A stretch of 64,000 bases of DNA from Arthrobacter horti (GTDB lineage: Bacteria > Actinomycetota > Actinomycetes > Actinomycetales > Micrococcaceae): the NCBI RefSeq assembly GCF_030731045.1, contig NZ_JAVALS010000007.1:62001-126000 (forward strand), in the 5' to 3' direction. The position numbers and the translations under genes were made by a program. The stretch's first letter is position 1, and every line of letters begins with the position of its first letter. Positions 32,416 through 41,314 of this stretch are shown piece after piece. The notes under the pieces were generated by a model. That model saw only the letters and a program-made list of their open reading frames with translations, was not told the origin of the DNA and searched no databases.

Positions 32416-34919
32416 CCTTCCACCTTCACCACGGGCGCGTACCGGAGCAGGAGGCGCTTCTCCCCCACGGCGAACCGCACCTTGGCCACACTCTTATCCC
32501 CGACGCCCTCTACGCTCAGGACCACACCCTCGCCGAAGGCGTTGTGGCTGACCTTGTCTCCCGGGGAAACGCTGACGACCTCCTTCTGCGGCTGCACCCG
32601 TCCGCGGACCACGGAGGCAGGGACGTCGGCGTCAAACCCGGCCGTGCTGCTGGCCGGCGCGAAGCCGGCATTGCGGGAGGCCCCGGCGCCCCAGAAGGAG
32701 CCTCCGTACCGGCTGTTTCCACCACCCGTGGATCCCCAGCCGGCGGCCACCTGCCGGGTGGTCCCTTCACGTTCCCAGTGGATGAGCTCGGCGGGGATCT
32801 CCTCCAGGAACTGGCTGGCCGGGTTGTACTGGCTCTGGCCCCAGAGGCTTCGCACCTCGGATCGGGTCACGTACAGCCGTTGCCGTGCCCGGGTGAGGCC
32901 CACGTACGCCAGACGCCGCTCCTCAGCGAGTTCCTTGGGATCGGTGGCGGAGCGGGCGTGCGGGAAGATGCCGTGCTCCATGCCGGTCAGGAACACCACC
33001 GGGAATTCCAGGCCCTTGGCGGTGTGCAGGGTCATCAGGGTGACCACGCCGAGCCGGCGAGCCTCCGCCACGGCCTCATCCACGCCCTCCGGGCTGTCCG
33101 GGATCTGGTCGGCGTCCGCCACCAGGGAGACCTGCTCCAGGAAGTCGCCCAGGGTGCCATCCGGATTCTCATTCTGGAACTCGCGGATCACGGCCACAAG
33201 CTCGGCCAGGTTCTCCACGCGGGACTCGTCCTGGGGATCATTGCTCAACCGCAGCGCTTCCAGGTACCCGGTCTGTTCCAGCACGGCCTCCAGCGCCGCC
33301 ACAGCGCCGGAGCCGGACGCCACCTCGGCCAGATCGTCCATGAGCTTCACGAAACCCAGCACGGCGTTCACGGACCGGGTGGCCATCGCCGGCGCCTCCT
33401 GAGCGCGCCGGGCAGCGGACATGAAGGAGATCCGCTCGCGTTCAGCGAGGTTCGCGACGGCGGCCTCCGCCCGGTCCCCGATCCCCCGCTTCGGCTCATT
33501 GAGCACGCGGCGGAGGTTGACGTCGTCGTCGGGGTTCACCAGCACGCGCAGATAGGCGAGCGCGTCCTTGATCTCCTTGCGCTCGTAGAAACGCGTGCCG
33601 CCCACCACCTTGTACGGCAGGCCCATGCGCACCAGGACGTCCTCCAGGGAGCGGGACTGGGCGTTGGTGCGGTAGAAGACCGCCACATCGCCGGGACGCA
33701 GGTTCTCCTCATCCTGGAGCCTGTCGATCTCCCGGGCGATGAACGCGGCCTCCTCATGCTCGTTCTCGCCGACATAGCCGATGATCTTGGGCCCGTCCCC
33801 GGAGGCGGTCCAGAGCCGCTTCTCCTGCCGGTTCGGGTTGCGCGAGATCACGGCGTTGGCCGCCGTGAGGATGTTCTGCGTGGACCGGTAGTTCTGCTCG
33901 AGCTTGATGACCTCGGCGTCCGGGTAGTCCTTCTCGAACTCCACGATGTTGCGGATGTCCGCGCCGCGGAAGGCGTAGATGGACTGGTCCGAGTCGCCCA
34001 CCACGGTCAATTCGCCGGGCGGGACGGTGCCGCCGTCCCGCGTGCCGACGATCTCCTTCACCAGCGCGTACTGGGCATGGTTGGTGTCCTGGTACTCGTC
34101 CACCAGGACGTGCCGGAAGCGGCGGCGGTAGGACTCCGCGAGAGCCGGGAACGCGCGGAACATGAAGACCACCTGGGCGATCAGGTCGTCAAAGTCCATG
34201 GCGTTGGCCTGGCGCAGGCGCTGCGTGTAGCCCAGGTAGACGTCCGCGACGGCGCGGTCCATCGGATTGCTGTCACTCGCGGTGGAAGAGAACTCTTCGG
34301 CGTCGATCAGCTCGTTCTTCAGGGCGGAGATCTTGTGCGCGATCGCCTTGGGGGCGAAGCGCTTGGGATCCAGGTCCAAGTTCTTCGCCACGAGCGTGAT
34401 GAGCCGCAGCGAATCGGCCGAGTCGTAGATGGAGAAGTTGGAGTTGAGGCCCACGTTCGCTGCCTCACGGCGCAGGATGCGCACGCAGGAGGAGTGGAAG
34501 GTGGAGATCCACATGTTCTTGGCACGCGGACCGATGAGCGCCTCGATGCGCTCCCGCATTTCCGCCGCGGCCTTGTTGGTGAAGGTGATCGCCAAAATCT
34601 CGCCATGGTGGGCGCGGCCCGTGGCCAGGAGGTAGGCGATGCGGTGCGTCAGCACGCGCGTCTTGCCGGAACCGGCGCCGGCGATGATGAGCAGCGGAGT
34701 GCCGGAATGCACGACGGCGGCGTGCTGCTCCGGATTGAGGCCTTCGGTCAGCTGCTCGGCGGTCGGCGCCGGAGCACTGAGCGACCCGGCAGGAACGTCG
34801 CCGGCCGCTTCCGGACCCGACGGCGCACCCTCTCGCGGTCCGGCCGCCCGGCGGCCGTCCGGCTCGCCCGAGGGGTTCTTGCGCTGATGGTCCGGAAAGG
34901 GATCGAAGAGCATCTCCAT
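32412..34919 (-). CDS. pcrA: ATP-dependent DNA helicase PcrA/UvrD, 835 aa
   Basis: Superfamily 1A helicase for DNA repair and replication-fork maintenance, with 3'-5' unwinding and UvrD-like removal of stalled complexes. Seen in sequence: Q-motif (GLNPEQHAAV), Walker A (AGAGSGKT), ITFTNKAAAEMRERI, DEYQDTN, VGDSDQSIYAFRGAD, LEQNYRST and TLHTAKGLEFPVVFLTG. The long Ala/Pro-rich N-terminus and C-terminal tail are typical of actinobacterial PcrA. I take ATG at 34919 after AAGGGC; two more in-frame codons are possible nearby. This housekeeping gene is inserted between polysaccharide genes. Confidence 0.95.
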   Translation of the reverse strand: MEMLFDPFPDHQRKNPSGEPDGRRAAGPREGAPSGPEAAGDVPAGSLSAPAPTAEQLTEGLNPEQHAAVVHSGTPLLIIAGAGSGKTRVLTHRIAYLLATGRAHHGEILAITFTNKAAAEMRERIEALIGPRAKNMWISTFHSSCVRILRREAANVGLNSNFSIYDSADSLRLITLVAKNLDLDPKRFAPKAIAHKISALKNELIDAEEFSSTASDSNPMDRAVADVYLGYTQRLRQANAMDFDDLIAQVVFMFRAFPALAESYRRRFRHVLVDEYQDTNHAQYALVKEIVGTRDGGTVPPGELTVVGDSDQSIYAFRGADIRNIVEFEKDYPDAEVIKLEQNYRSTQNILTAANAVISRNPNRQEKRLWTASGDGPKIIGYVGENEHEEAAFIAREIDRLQDEENLRPGDVAVFYRTNAQSRSLEDVLVRMGLPYKVVGGTRFYERKEIKDALAYLRVLVNPDDDVNLRRVLNEPKRGIGDRAEAAVANLAERERISFMSAARRAQEAPAMATRSVNAVLGFVKLMDDLAEVASGSGAVAALEAVLEQTGYLEALRLSNDPQDESRVENLAELVAVIREFQNENPDGTLGDFLEQVSLVADADQIPDSPEGVDEAVAEARRLGVVTLMTLHTAKGLEFPVVFLTGMEHGIFPHARSATDPKELAEERRLAYVGLTRARQRLYVTRSEVRSLWGQSQYNPASQFLEEIPAELIHWEREGTTRQVAAGWGSTGGGNSRYGGSFWGAGASRNAGFAPASSTAGFDADVPASVVRGRVQPQKEVVSVSPGDKVSHNAFGEGVVLSVEGVGDKSVAKVRFAVGEKRLLLRYAPVVKVEG

Positions 34920-34991
34920 GATGCCCTTAAGTCTAGGCGCGGCACCTGACATCCATGGCTCCGGCCCAAGCGACGACGTCTCAGCTTTCCA

Positions 34992-35020
34992 TTGCCTCCC
35001 AATAGGAGGTGTTCTAGACT
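34992..35020 (+). promoter_or_regulatory. Sigma-70-type promoter of the WbaP-like gene
   Basis: TTGCCT (34992-34997) and TAGACT (35015-35020) are separated by 17 bp. Transcription would start near 35027, about 200 nt before the coding region. Confidence 0.6.
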
Positions 35021-35026
35021 GACCCT

Positions 35027-35215
35027 AACCATGGCGGCTATAGGAGGTAGTCGCCCTTCAGGGGGACATCCCAGCAACCCTAGGAAAGTTGCCGTGATGC
35101 CGCAGCGGACTTCCATATCCGCCCTCTGACGGGTCTCTCACTTCCCGGATCATCCTTGATCAAGCCGCCGAATATGTGCGAAATCAGGGCGTCCGGGGGG
35201 ATGTAGCTTGACTAT
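35027..35215 (+). promoter_or_regulatory. Long structured leader of the WbaP-like gene
   Basis: The roughly 190-nt untranslated leader can fold into several local hairpins: GGCGGCTA with TAGTCGCC (loop TAGGAGG), GCAAC with GTTGC, and GCGGA with TCCGC, plus a short GGGA/TCCC pairing between them. A run GGGGGG (35195-35200) lies near the coding start. It resembles a riboswitch or protein-responsive leader, but I could not match it to the c-di-GMP, c-di-AMP, SAM, FMN, TPP, cobalamin or glmS consensus. Unclassified. Confidence 0.45.
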
Positions 35216-35224
35216 TTGGGAGAA

Positions 35225-36757
35225 GTGGGTCGCCTCACGCGGCCCGTCGGCGGGTGGTCGTCCATGACGTCGCTGGCCGACCTCGTCGTACGTACCCGTA
35301 CCACCACCGCCGTCGCGGGCGTCCGAGCGGCCAAGCCGCTTTCGTGGCACGTGGCCCAGGTCCGCATCGCGGACGCGATATCCGTTCTGATGGCCACGGT
35401 TCTGGCCCAGTTCATCCGGTTCGGCGACCTCCAGGAAAACGTCAAGGGCGCCGGTGACGTCCTGAATTACACCTTGCTCAGCGTGACCATCGCCGTGGCC
35501 TGGTGGTTCCTGCTCGGGGCCAGTGGATCCCGCGAACCGCGGATCCTGGGTGTCGGCTTCGAAGAGTACAAGCGCCTGATCACCACGAGTCTGGGCCTCT
35601 TCGGAAGCATCGCGATCTTCTCCTACGTCTTCCAGATCAGCACCGCCCGGGGCTATGTGGCCATCGCTGCGCCCCTTGGCGTGTTCGGCCTGATGGTCGG
35701 CCGGAAGATCCTCCGCTCCCGGCTCCACCGCATCCGGACGGGCGGGGCCCTTCTGGAGTCGGTGCTGGTCCTCGGGCAGGCTGCGGATGCCCGGCACCTG
35801 GCCAAGCAGCTGCTGCGGGAACCACAGGCGGGCTATGCCCCCACGGCCTACTACATCACGGACCGGGACCTCAATCTGGGGCCCGACTGGCAGGAGAGCA
35901 TTCCGATCATCGGCAGCTCCCGGACCCTGACGGACATCCTGCGTGCCGTGACCGATTCGGGGGCCAAGACCGTGGCGGTGGCCGGAGGCTCCTCCCTGCA
36001 CCCCATGGTGCTGCGCCAGCTGGGCTGGGAGCTCTCGGCCAAGAACATCGGCCTGGTCATTGCACCGTCCCTGACCGATGTGACGGGTCCCCGGATTCAC
36101 ATGCAGCCCGTGGGGGGTCTCCCCCTGCTGCACGTGAGCACCCCGCAGCTGACCGGTCTGAAGGCGTTCGTGAAGCGCGTGTTCGACATCGCCGGCGCCT
36201 GCGGCCTTATCGCTCTCTTCTCGGTGCCGATGGCCATCACGGCATTGCTGGTGCACCTGGACAGCACGGGGCCTGTGTTCTTCCACCAGAAGCGGATCGG
36301 GCGGGAGGGGCAGTCGTTCACGATGCACAAGTTCCGGTCCATGCAGGTGAATGCCGAGAACGCCTTACCTGACTTGCAAGAGCAGAGCACAGGCAACGGC
36401 ATGCTGTTCAAGATGAAGGATGATCCGCGGGTGACCCGGGTGGGTAAGTTCATCCGCCGGTACTCCATCGACGAGCTCCCCCAGCTGTTCAACGTCGTGA
36501 CCGGCACGATGAGTCTGGTGGGACCGCGTCCGCCGCTGCCATGCGAGGTGGAGCAGTACGATGAGTCAGCCCATCGGCGGCTCCTGGTCAAGCCTGGCAT
36601 CACAGGCCCCTGGCAGACCAGCGGCAGAAGTGATCTGAGCTGGGATGACTCGATTGCGCTCGATCTGTCCTACGTGGAGAACTGGTCCATGATCCAGGAC
36701 ATTATGTACCTACTGAAGACACTCCGCGCGGTGGTCAGCAAGGACGGGGCCTACTAG
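35225..36757 (+). CDS. WbaP-like polyprenyl glycosylphosphotransferase, 510 aa
   Basis: Starts polymer synthesis by transferring a sugar-1-phosphate to undecaprenyl phosphate. About four N-terminal helices and a CoA-binding-like middle domain precede a C-terminal bacterial sugar transferase domain (from about residue 310): KRVFDIAGACGLIALF, FFHQKRIGREGQSFTMHKFRSM, DELPQLFNVVTGTMSLVGPRPP and KPGITGPWQTSGRSDLSW. The start is uncertain: GTG 35225 (weak GGGAG), TTG 35216 or ATG 35264; the ATG lacks a ribosome binding site. A typical promoter and a long structured leader lie upstream. It converges on the Wzb-like gene with a strong terminator between them. Confidence 0.92.
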   Translation: MGRLTRPVGGWSSMTSLADLVVRTRTTTAVAGVRAAKPLSWHVAQVRIADAISVLMATVLAQFIRFGDLQENVKGAGDVLNYTLLSVTIAVAWWFLLGASGSREPRILGVGFEEYKRLITTSLGLFGSIAIFSYVFQISTARGYVAIAAPLGVFGLMVGRKILRSRLHRIRTGGALLESVLVLGQAADARHLAKQLLREPQAGYAPTAYYITDRDLNLGPDWQESIPIIGSSRTLTDILRAVTDSGAKTVAVAGGSSLHPMVLRQLGWELSAKNIGLVIAPSLTDVTGPRIHMQPVGGLPLLHVSTPQLTGLKAFVKRVFDIAGACGLIALFSVPMAITALLVHLDSTGPVFFHQKRIGREGQSFTMHKFRSMQVNAENALPDLQEQSTGNGMLFKMKDDPRVTRVGKFIRRYSIDELPQLFNVVTGTMSLVGPRPPLPCEVEQYDESAHRRLLVKPGITGPWQTSGRSDLSWDDSIALDLSYVENWSMIQDIMYLLKTLRAVVSKDGAY

Positions 36758-36773
36758 CGGTCGCACACCTGAA

Positions 36774-36823
36774 GGGCCGGAAAGGCACAGTTTCTCTGCC
36801 CGGAATCTGTGCCGTTCCGGCCC
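36774..36823. terminator. Strong bidirectional terminator
   Basis: Two 17-nt arms (36774-36790 and 36807-36823) pair with a single A-C mismatch around a 16-nt loop, between the convergent WbaP-like and Wzb-like genes. Confidence 0.8.
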
Positions 36824-36824
36824 C

Positions 36825-37484
36825 TCAGTCTTCCTGGAGCCGCCTCTGGAGTCCCAGCACCAGCCGGGTGCTCAGCCCGTCGATCTGAGCGGCCACAGCC
36901 TCGTGGAACGCCTCCGATCTCCCCATGGGATCCTTGACGTCATCCTGAACACCCGCCACCAGGGATCTCCGCTGGCCCGCGGCACGGACCAGCTCACGGA
37001 ACCGCCCGGCCTGAGAGTAGTCTCTCTCGTCGTCCTGGTGCGCTTCGAAGAACGAGCGTGGCGCGGGAGCATTCAAGGAGCCTGCCAGCTCCAGGAGGGC
37101 CACGAACTCACCGAGGCTGAACGTCCGGGAGAGCGCGCGGGGGTATTCCCTCACCAGCTGATCCCGCAATTCCCGCGTCAGTGTCAGGATGACATCAGCC
37201 GCCTGTACATAGTTTTCGCAGATCTGCTTCCCCACCGCCCCACGGGGATCTCCGCCATAGTGCTGGGACCACCGCGCCGGCAGCGGCTGCATGGGCTCAC
37301 CGACCATGGCGCCCAGGCCGGCGCTCGCCAGTTCCACATGATCCAGCCGGTACTCCGCGAGCCGGGCACGGATCAGCTGTTCAGCCAGCGGGGAGCGGCA
37401 CACATTGCCCACGCACACCGTCAGGATGGTGACGACCTCATCTTCCGGATGAGGCTCCTCTTCCCTCCTGAGGCGCCTGCTCAT
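36825..37484 (-). CDS. Low-molecular-weight protein-tyrosine phosphatase (Wzb-like), 219 aa
   Basis: Dephosphorylates the autokinase Wzc. The P-loop VCVGNVCRSPLAEQL contains the C-x5-R-S catalytic signature, and the general-acid aspartate is plausible in DVKDPMGRS. The N-terminal 20 residues before the core are a charged extension, and the protein is longer than the usual 140-160 aa because of an extra C-terminal helix. It overlaps the second Wzc-like gene by 4 bp, forming the classical wzb-wzc pair; the first Wzc-like gene has no phosphatase of its own. Its stop lies beside the shared terminator. Confidence 0.88.
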   Translation of the reverse strand: MSRRLRREEEPHPEDEVVTILTVCVGNVCRSPLAEQLIRARLAEYRLDHVELASAGLGAMVGEPMQPLPARWSQHYGGDPRGAVGKQICENYVQAADVILTLTRELRDQLVREYPRALSRTFSLGEFVALLELAGSLNAPAPRSFFEAHQDDERDYSQAGRFRELVRAAGQRRSLVAGVQDDVKDPMGRSEAFHEAVAAQIDGLSTRLVLGLQRRLQED

Positions 37485-39118
37485 CGGACCGGGCGCTTTC
37501 CACGCCGCATCTGTGCCTTCGCGGCCTGCCGCACCCGATCATCCAGAGCGCTCCCCGAGCGGGCCGTTTCCGTGAACACGGCCTGCGGGAACTCTCCGTG
37601 ATACTCCTGGGCCGCGGCTTCGGAAGGAACCGGAACAGCAGCCGGGGCCTGGACCTCAGAGGCCGGCTGGGCGGTCTCAGCGGCAGCGGGCGCCGCGCCC
37701 CGCTGCTTCCTGCCGTAGTAGTTGCTGTAGGCGTAACGGTCGGCGTTGACGCCTCTCACGGCGGCCCCGTTCAGCACGATGCCGAGCGCACGTCCGGAGA
37801 CCCGCTTGAGATTGTCCAGCGCGGCGTCCAGCGCGTCATAGGTGGACCGGCCGGCGCGGGTGACGATCAAAGCGCCGTCAGTGCGGGCTGTCAGGATGGC
37901 GGCGTCCGTCACCGGCAGAAGCGGAGGCGCATCCACCAGGATCATGGCGGTCTCCTGCAGGCGGTCCAGCAGCGTCCTCATCGCCTTGGAGGCCAGGAGC
38001 TCGCTCGGGTTGGGCGGGATCTCCCCGGAACTCAACACGAAGAGGTTCCCGGTCTCTCCCCACGGCTGCAGGACGTCCTCCAGCCGGGCGCGGCCCACCA
38101 GAACATCGGTGAGCCCCACCGTCCCCGGCAGACCGAAGATCTCCGCCTGCGTCGGCTTACGGAGGTCCGCATCGATGACCACCACACGCTGACCGGAGGC
38201 GGCCAGCGTCTGGGCCAGGTTGGCGGTGATGGTGGACTTGCCTTCACCAGGCATGGGGCTGGTCACCACAATGACTCGAGGCGGCTGATCGACGTCCATG
38301 AACTGGAGGTTCGTCCGCAGTTTCCGGAGCGCCTCAGCAATCCGGTAGGAGGCGTCACTGCCGGAGGCGTTGTAGTCCAGGATGGTGCGCTTGGCCGCCA
38401 TCTCCTTGTCCGCCGGCACGGTGGCCACCACCGGCACACCGGTCTTGTTGTTCAGGTCCGAAGAGGACTTGATGCGGCGGTCGAACGGGTTCCTCACGAA
38501 GGCGTACGCCACGCCGAGAATCATGCCGACGGCCAAGCCCATCAACAGTGCCATCTTGAGGTTGGGCGAGCTGGGAGCAGACGGCAGGCTCGCGGAGTCC
38601 ATGGACCGGAAGTCGATGACGGACTTCTTGGTGACCTGTTTCTGCCCGTCAGGAAGGGTGGTGGTCTGGGCGGCGCCCGTGGAACTCTCCAGGGCCGTCA
38701 CCTGGGCGCCGATGCCCTGAACCCAGGCCTCGGCGAGGTCCCTGGCCTGCTCCGGGGTGGAGCCGGTGGCCGTGACTTTCATAGTGGGGGTGTCTTCCGG
38801 ATTCACCACGGTGACGCGCCCGATGAGTTCCTCCGGGGAGTCCTGCAGCTTGAGCTTCTTGGCAACGTCCTCGGCCACCACACGGGACTTGGCCAGGTAC
38901 ATATACGACTTGATCCGGGACTTGGCATAGGAATCACTGGTCATCGCGGATCCCAGATCCGAAGTGTCGCCAGCGCTCAGGATGCCGCTGGCGTCCGAGG
39001 AGTACACCTTGGGCTGCACAGCGGTCCACCCCCAGGCCCCGAGAACCCCCGAGACAGTGAGAATCAGAACCGCCACCCAATGGGTGCGGAGAACCTTCAG
39101 AGCATCGGTCAATTCCAT
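37481..39118 (-). CDS. Wzc/CpsD-like polysaccharide co-polymerase kinase (copy 2), 545 aa
   Basis: BY-kinase with a Wzz domain. Membrane helices near residues 15-35 and 185-205 flank the extracytoplasmic segment. The kinase part shows PMPGEGKSTITANLA (Walker A), VVVIDADLRKPTQ (A') and MILVDAPPLLP (B). Tyrosines cluster in RYAYSNYYGRKQ, followed by an Ala/Pro-rich linker and a basic tail not found in copy 1. ATG at 39118 is preceded by GGGGGTAGTTCGAAGC. Paired with the overlapping phosphatase gene, it forms a complete export-control switch. Similarity to copy 1 shows a duplication or independent recruitment. Confidence 0.9.
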   Translation of the reverse strand: MELTDALKVLRTHWVAVLILTVSGVLGAWGWTAVQPKVYSSDASGILSAGDTSDLGSAMTSDSYAKSRIKSYMYLAKSRVVAEDVAKKLKLQDSPEELIGRVTVVNPEDTPTMKVTATGSTPEQARDLAEAWVQGIGAQVTALESSTGAAQTTTLPDGQKQVTKKSVIDFRSMDSASLPSAPSSPNLKMALLMGLAVGMILGVAYAFVRNPFDRRIKSSSDLNNKTGVPVVATVPADKEMAAKRTILDYNASGSDASYRIAEALRKLRTNLQFMDVDQPPRVIVVTSPMPGEGKSTITANLAQTLAASGQRVVVIDADLRKPTQAEIFGLPGTVGLTDVLVGRARLEDVLQPWGETGNLFVLSSGEIPPNPSELLASKAMRTLLDRLQETAMILVDAPPLLPVTDAAILTARTDGALIVTRAGRSTYDALDAALDNLKRVSGRALGIVLNGAAVRGVNADRYAYSNYYGRKQRGAAPAAAETAQPASEVQAPAAVPVPSEAAAQEYHGEFPQAVFTETARSGSALDDRVRQAAKAQMRRGKRPVR

Positions 39119-39202
39119 GCTTCGAACTACCCCCACGTCAGCACAACAGCTATCGGTCCATCGTACCGTCAGGGGCTGATCAGAGGGCCTTTGTTCCCGG
39201 CA

Positions 39203-40216
39203 TTAACCGGCCTGTTGTGCCTCTTCAATCCCGCGGACCAGAGCGTCGATGCCTTCCACCCCGTAAACCACCGGAGAACCGACTTTTCCGTCACTGCCCA
39301 GCAGGACCGCGGCGGGGGCGGCCGACATGCCGAGCACTGCAATCGCCTTCCTGACGCCGAAGAGCATGTCCTGACGGTTCACACCTGGAAAAGCATCTTG
39401 CACGTGATCGATCCGGGCCTGCGCGGCCACCTTGATGGCCACGGTTGATCCGATCCGGTCTTTCCAGCCGACCATTCTCTCTGGCACCGTTGAACAGGAA
39501 CCGCAGTTCATGGCAGTGAAAACCAGAAGCGTTGCCCACCCGCCGGACAATCGTTCAAGGGAAAGCACGTCACCATGACCGGTCACCATGTCCATGGCAG
39601 GCACGGCGTCACCTGGAGCAAGGACCGCAGGACCTGCCGCTGCTTCAGCGACCGACGCCGCTCTTAAGCGTCGGTTCTCCACGAACAACATCACAGCCGC
39701 CACGGCCGCCAACGAAAAGAGCGTTCCCAGGAACAATTGTCCGTAGTCGCTCAGCGCTCGTTCCAGCCATGAACTCGAATTCAAGTCTGCCGCGAACGAA
39801 ACAATGGCGACTCCGGTCAACACGGCGTTCCGCCACGCGGTCCGCGATGACATGGGCTCGGTGGAGAAGTTCCCGAAGCATCCGCAGCTCGACGTGGTCC
39901 CGAAACGCACCGTTCGGCCGACGAACACAGTGAACGCCCCGAAAAGGACAACTGCGGCCAGCCGGGCCAGCGCGGCCGGAACCGCCGTCGTGAAAATGAG
40001 GGCTAGTCCGATCAAGATCTCGACTGTCGGTATCGCCCACGTCAGGACACTCGGCAGGAGCCCCCGGAACTTGAGACTCGTCAGGCTCGATTCAAACGTC
40101 GAGGGAGCCGCAAACTTCGAAGCACCGGAGAAAACCAGGAGGAACGCGATGAACCCCACCGCCACCAGCGCAAGCGCTTGGACAATGGGGTTCATCAGCC
40201 AATATGGCAGGGACAC
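39203..40216 (-). CDS. MauE-thioredoxin fusion, redox partner, 337 aa
   Basis: The N-terminal 140 residues are a MauE/DoxX-type four-helix membrane domain containing SSCGCFGNFS, the conserved cysteine pair. After a further helix (about 160-180) a thioredoxin-like domain has the redox motif NCGSC. The combination suggests disulfide formation or reduction outside the cytoplasm. GTG at 40216 begins right after the stop of the preceding exported-protein gene (TAGGTG), so translation is coupled. That neighbour has exactly two cysteines, suggesting substrate and enzyme. An alternative ATG lies seven codons downstream. Confidence 0.83.
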   Translation of the reverse strand: MSLPYWLMNPIVQALALVAVGFIAFLLVFSGASKFAAPSTFESSLTSLKFRGLLPSVLTWAIPTVEILIGLALIFTTAVPAALARLAAVVLFGAFTVFVGRTVRFGTTSSCGCFGNFSTEPMSSRTAWRNAVLTGVAIVSFAADLNSSSWLERALSDYGQLFLGTLFSLAAVAAVMLFVENRRLRAASVAEAAAGPAVLAPGDAVPAMDMVTGHGDVLSLERLSGGWATLLVFTAMNCGSCSTVPERMVGWKDRIGSTVAIKVAAQARIDHVQDAFPGVNRQDMLFGVRKAIAVLGMSAAPAAVLLGSDGKVGSPVVYGVEGIDALVRGIEEAQQAG

Positions 40217-41116
40217 CTAATTGACGCCACCCGTGGTGCCACCGCAGATCTGGACATCGAGCTTCTTGCCGACCAGCTGATTGACAATGCCAGAAACCGC
40301 CTGTCCGGCAGTCAGACCGGTAAGAGCCACGATGGTGCTGACCAAAGTTCCGAGGAGACCGGTGATTGAAGTCGTCAGCGCCGATCCAAGCTGCGTGCCG
40401 AGGTCGACCGTAGCTCCTGCAACTGCCGAAACGGAGCCCCAGTCCCATTGGTCAGTGGACGTCGGGTTGTCATTGGGCGGCGTCGTGAGCTGGAGCTTCC
40501 ATGTCTCGAGCACCTTGATATCGACCAACGCGTGGAAGAGATCCACATTGACCGTATTGCCCTGGGGAAGGTCGGGATTGATGGCGATGCTGACAAACCC
40601 ATCGGTGTTGACAGTGGCAACATTCGCAACGCCCGCACCTGCCAGCGGGCTCAGTGCCGGCACGTTGAGGTTGAGGATGCCGCCAGGGTTCGTGAGCTTG
40701 AAGATCGTGCCCGCCAGGATCGTTCCCTCAGCGGCCTTGATGGTGAACCCACGTGTGGCACCCGGCGTGAATCCGAGCACCGACTGCAGTGCGCCCTCCA
40801 CTGCACTCTCAAGTTGAGCTGCGGTGATCAATTGGAGCACACCGCCGCCTACGATCGGGAGCTTCGCGACCGTAAGGTCCACACCAGTAAGAAGACCCTG
40901 CAGGACCGAAAGATCGTAGTTGTTAGCACAGAACGGAATCACCTGGGCATCCCACTTGGCCGAACCATAGTTCGGGCCCCCGCCGCCGCCCGTTGTCGGT
41001 GAGGCCGCCATGGCCGGTGCCGCGACAGCCGCGGCAACCACCGGAACCGACCATGCGGCGCCCTTGACGATGGCACGGCGGTCGATGCCGGAACCGCCCT
41101 TTTCTTCGATGCTCAT
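40217..41116 (-). CDS. Tat-type exported two-cysteine protein, 299 aa
   Basis: Secreted protein with a twin-arginine-like signal: IDRRAIVKGAAWSVPVVAAA leading to an AAPAMAAS cleavage region. The mature sequence is Thr/Asn/Gly-rich, beta-like, and has one cysteine near its N-terminus (VIPFCANNY) and one in the last strand (VQICGG), which could join both ends in a disulfide. ATG at 41116 follows GGAGAGGAATCTTC; longer in-frame sequence upstream is not used. It lies directly before the MauE-thioredoxin gene. A second protein of the same design is encoded at 50.7 kb. No catalytic motif or anchor is seen; function unknown. Confidence 0.82.
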   Translation of the reverse strand: MSIEEKGGSGIDRRAIVKGAAWSVPVVAAAVAAPAMAASPTTGGGGGPNYGSAKWDAQVIPFCANNYDLSVLQGLLTGVDLTVAKLPIVGGGVLQLITAAQLESAVEGALQSVLGFTPGATRGFTIKAAEGTILAGTIFKLTNPGGILNLNVPALSPLAGAGVANVATVNTDGFVSIAINPDLPQGNTVNVDLFHALVDIKVLETWKLQLTTPPNDNPTSTDQWDWGSVSAVAGATVDLGTQLGSALTTSITGLLGTLVSTIVALTGLTAGQAVSGIVNQLVGKKLDVQICGGTTGGVN

Positions 41117-41146
41117 TGAAGATTCCTCTCCGAGTGATCCTGGAAA

Positions 41147-41166
41147 CCGTTCCGGCTTCCCCCATG
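41147..41166 (-). promoter_or_regulatory. Shared element upstream of two-cysteine gene (copy A)
   Basis: Read towards the gene, CATGGGGGA then G-CC-GGAACGG ends 30 nt before the ATG. An almost identical element lies 38 nt before the paralogue at 51408-51428, with only two inserted bases and one deleted. Candidate operator or promoter element. Confidence 0.5.
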
Positions 41167-41314
41167 ACTTGGAGCCTAGGACCCGTGTTCTCCGGTCACA
41201 GCGTTTCATCAGGAAGTCGGCGCTTTTGGTTCTTTTTCTGCGCGGAATGTCGTTCCGCAAGAATGGCATCGCTCTGTGACGGAACCGTAGCGCCGCACCA
41301 CGGCCCTTCAGCCC

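Noticed and set aside
32091..34949. 952-codon open frame opposite pcrA
   Set aside because: Shadow frame; pcrA on the other strand has all helicase motifs.
35027..35215. Leader as a known c-di-GMP or c-di-AMP riboswitch
   Set aside because: The conserved core blocks of either class are absent, unlike the clear ydaO leaders at 58.0 and 59.2 kb.
37598..39448. 616-codon open frame opposite the second Wzc-like kinase
   Set aside because: Shadow frame; His/Arg/Gly-rich with no recognisable domain.
41147..41166. GGAAC element as an ECF-sigma -35 box
   Set aside because: The -10 would overlap the ribosome binding site in both genes, which leaves no room for a normal transcript start.
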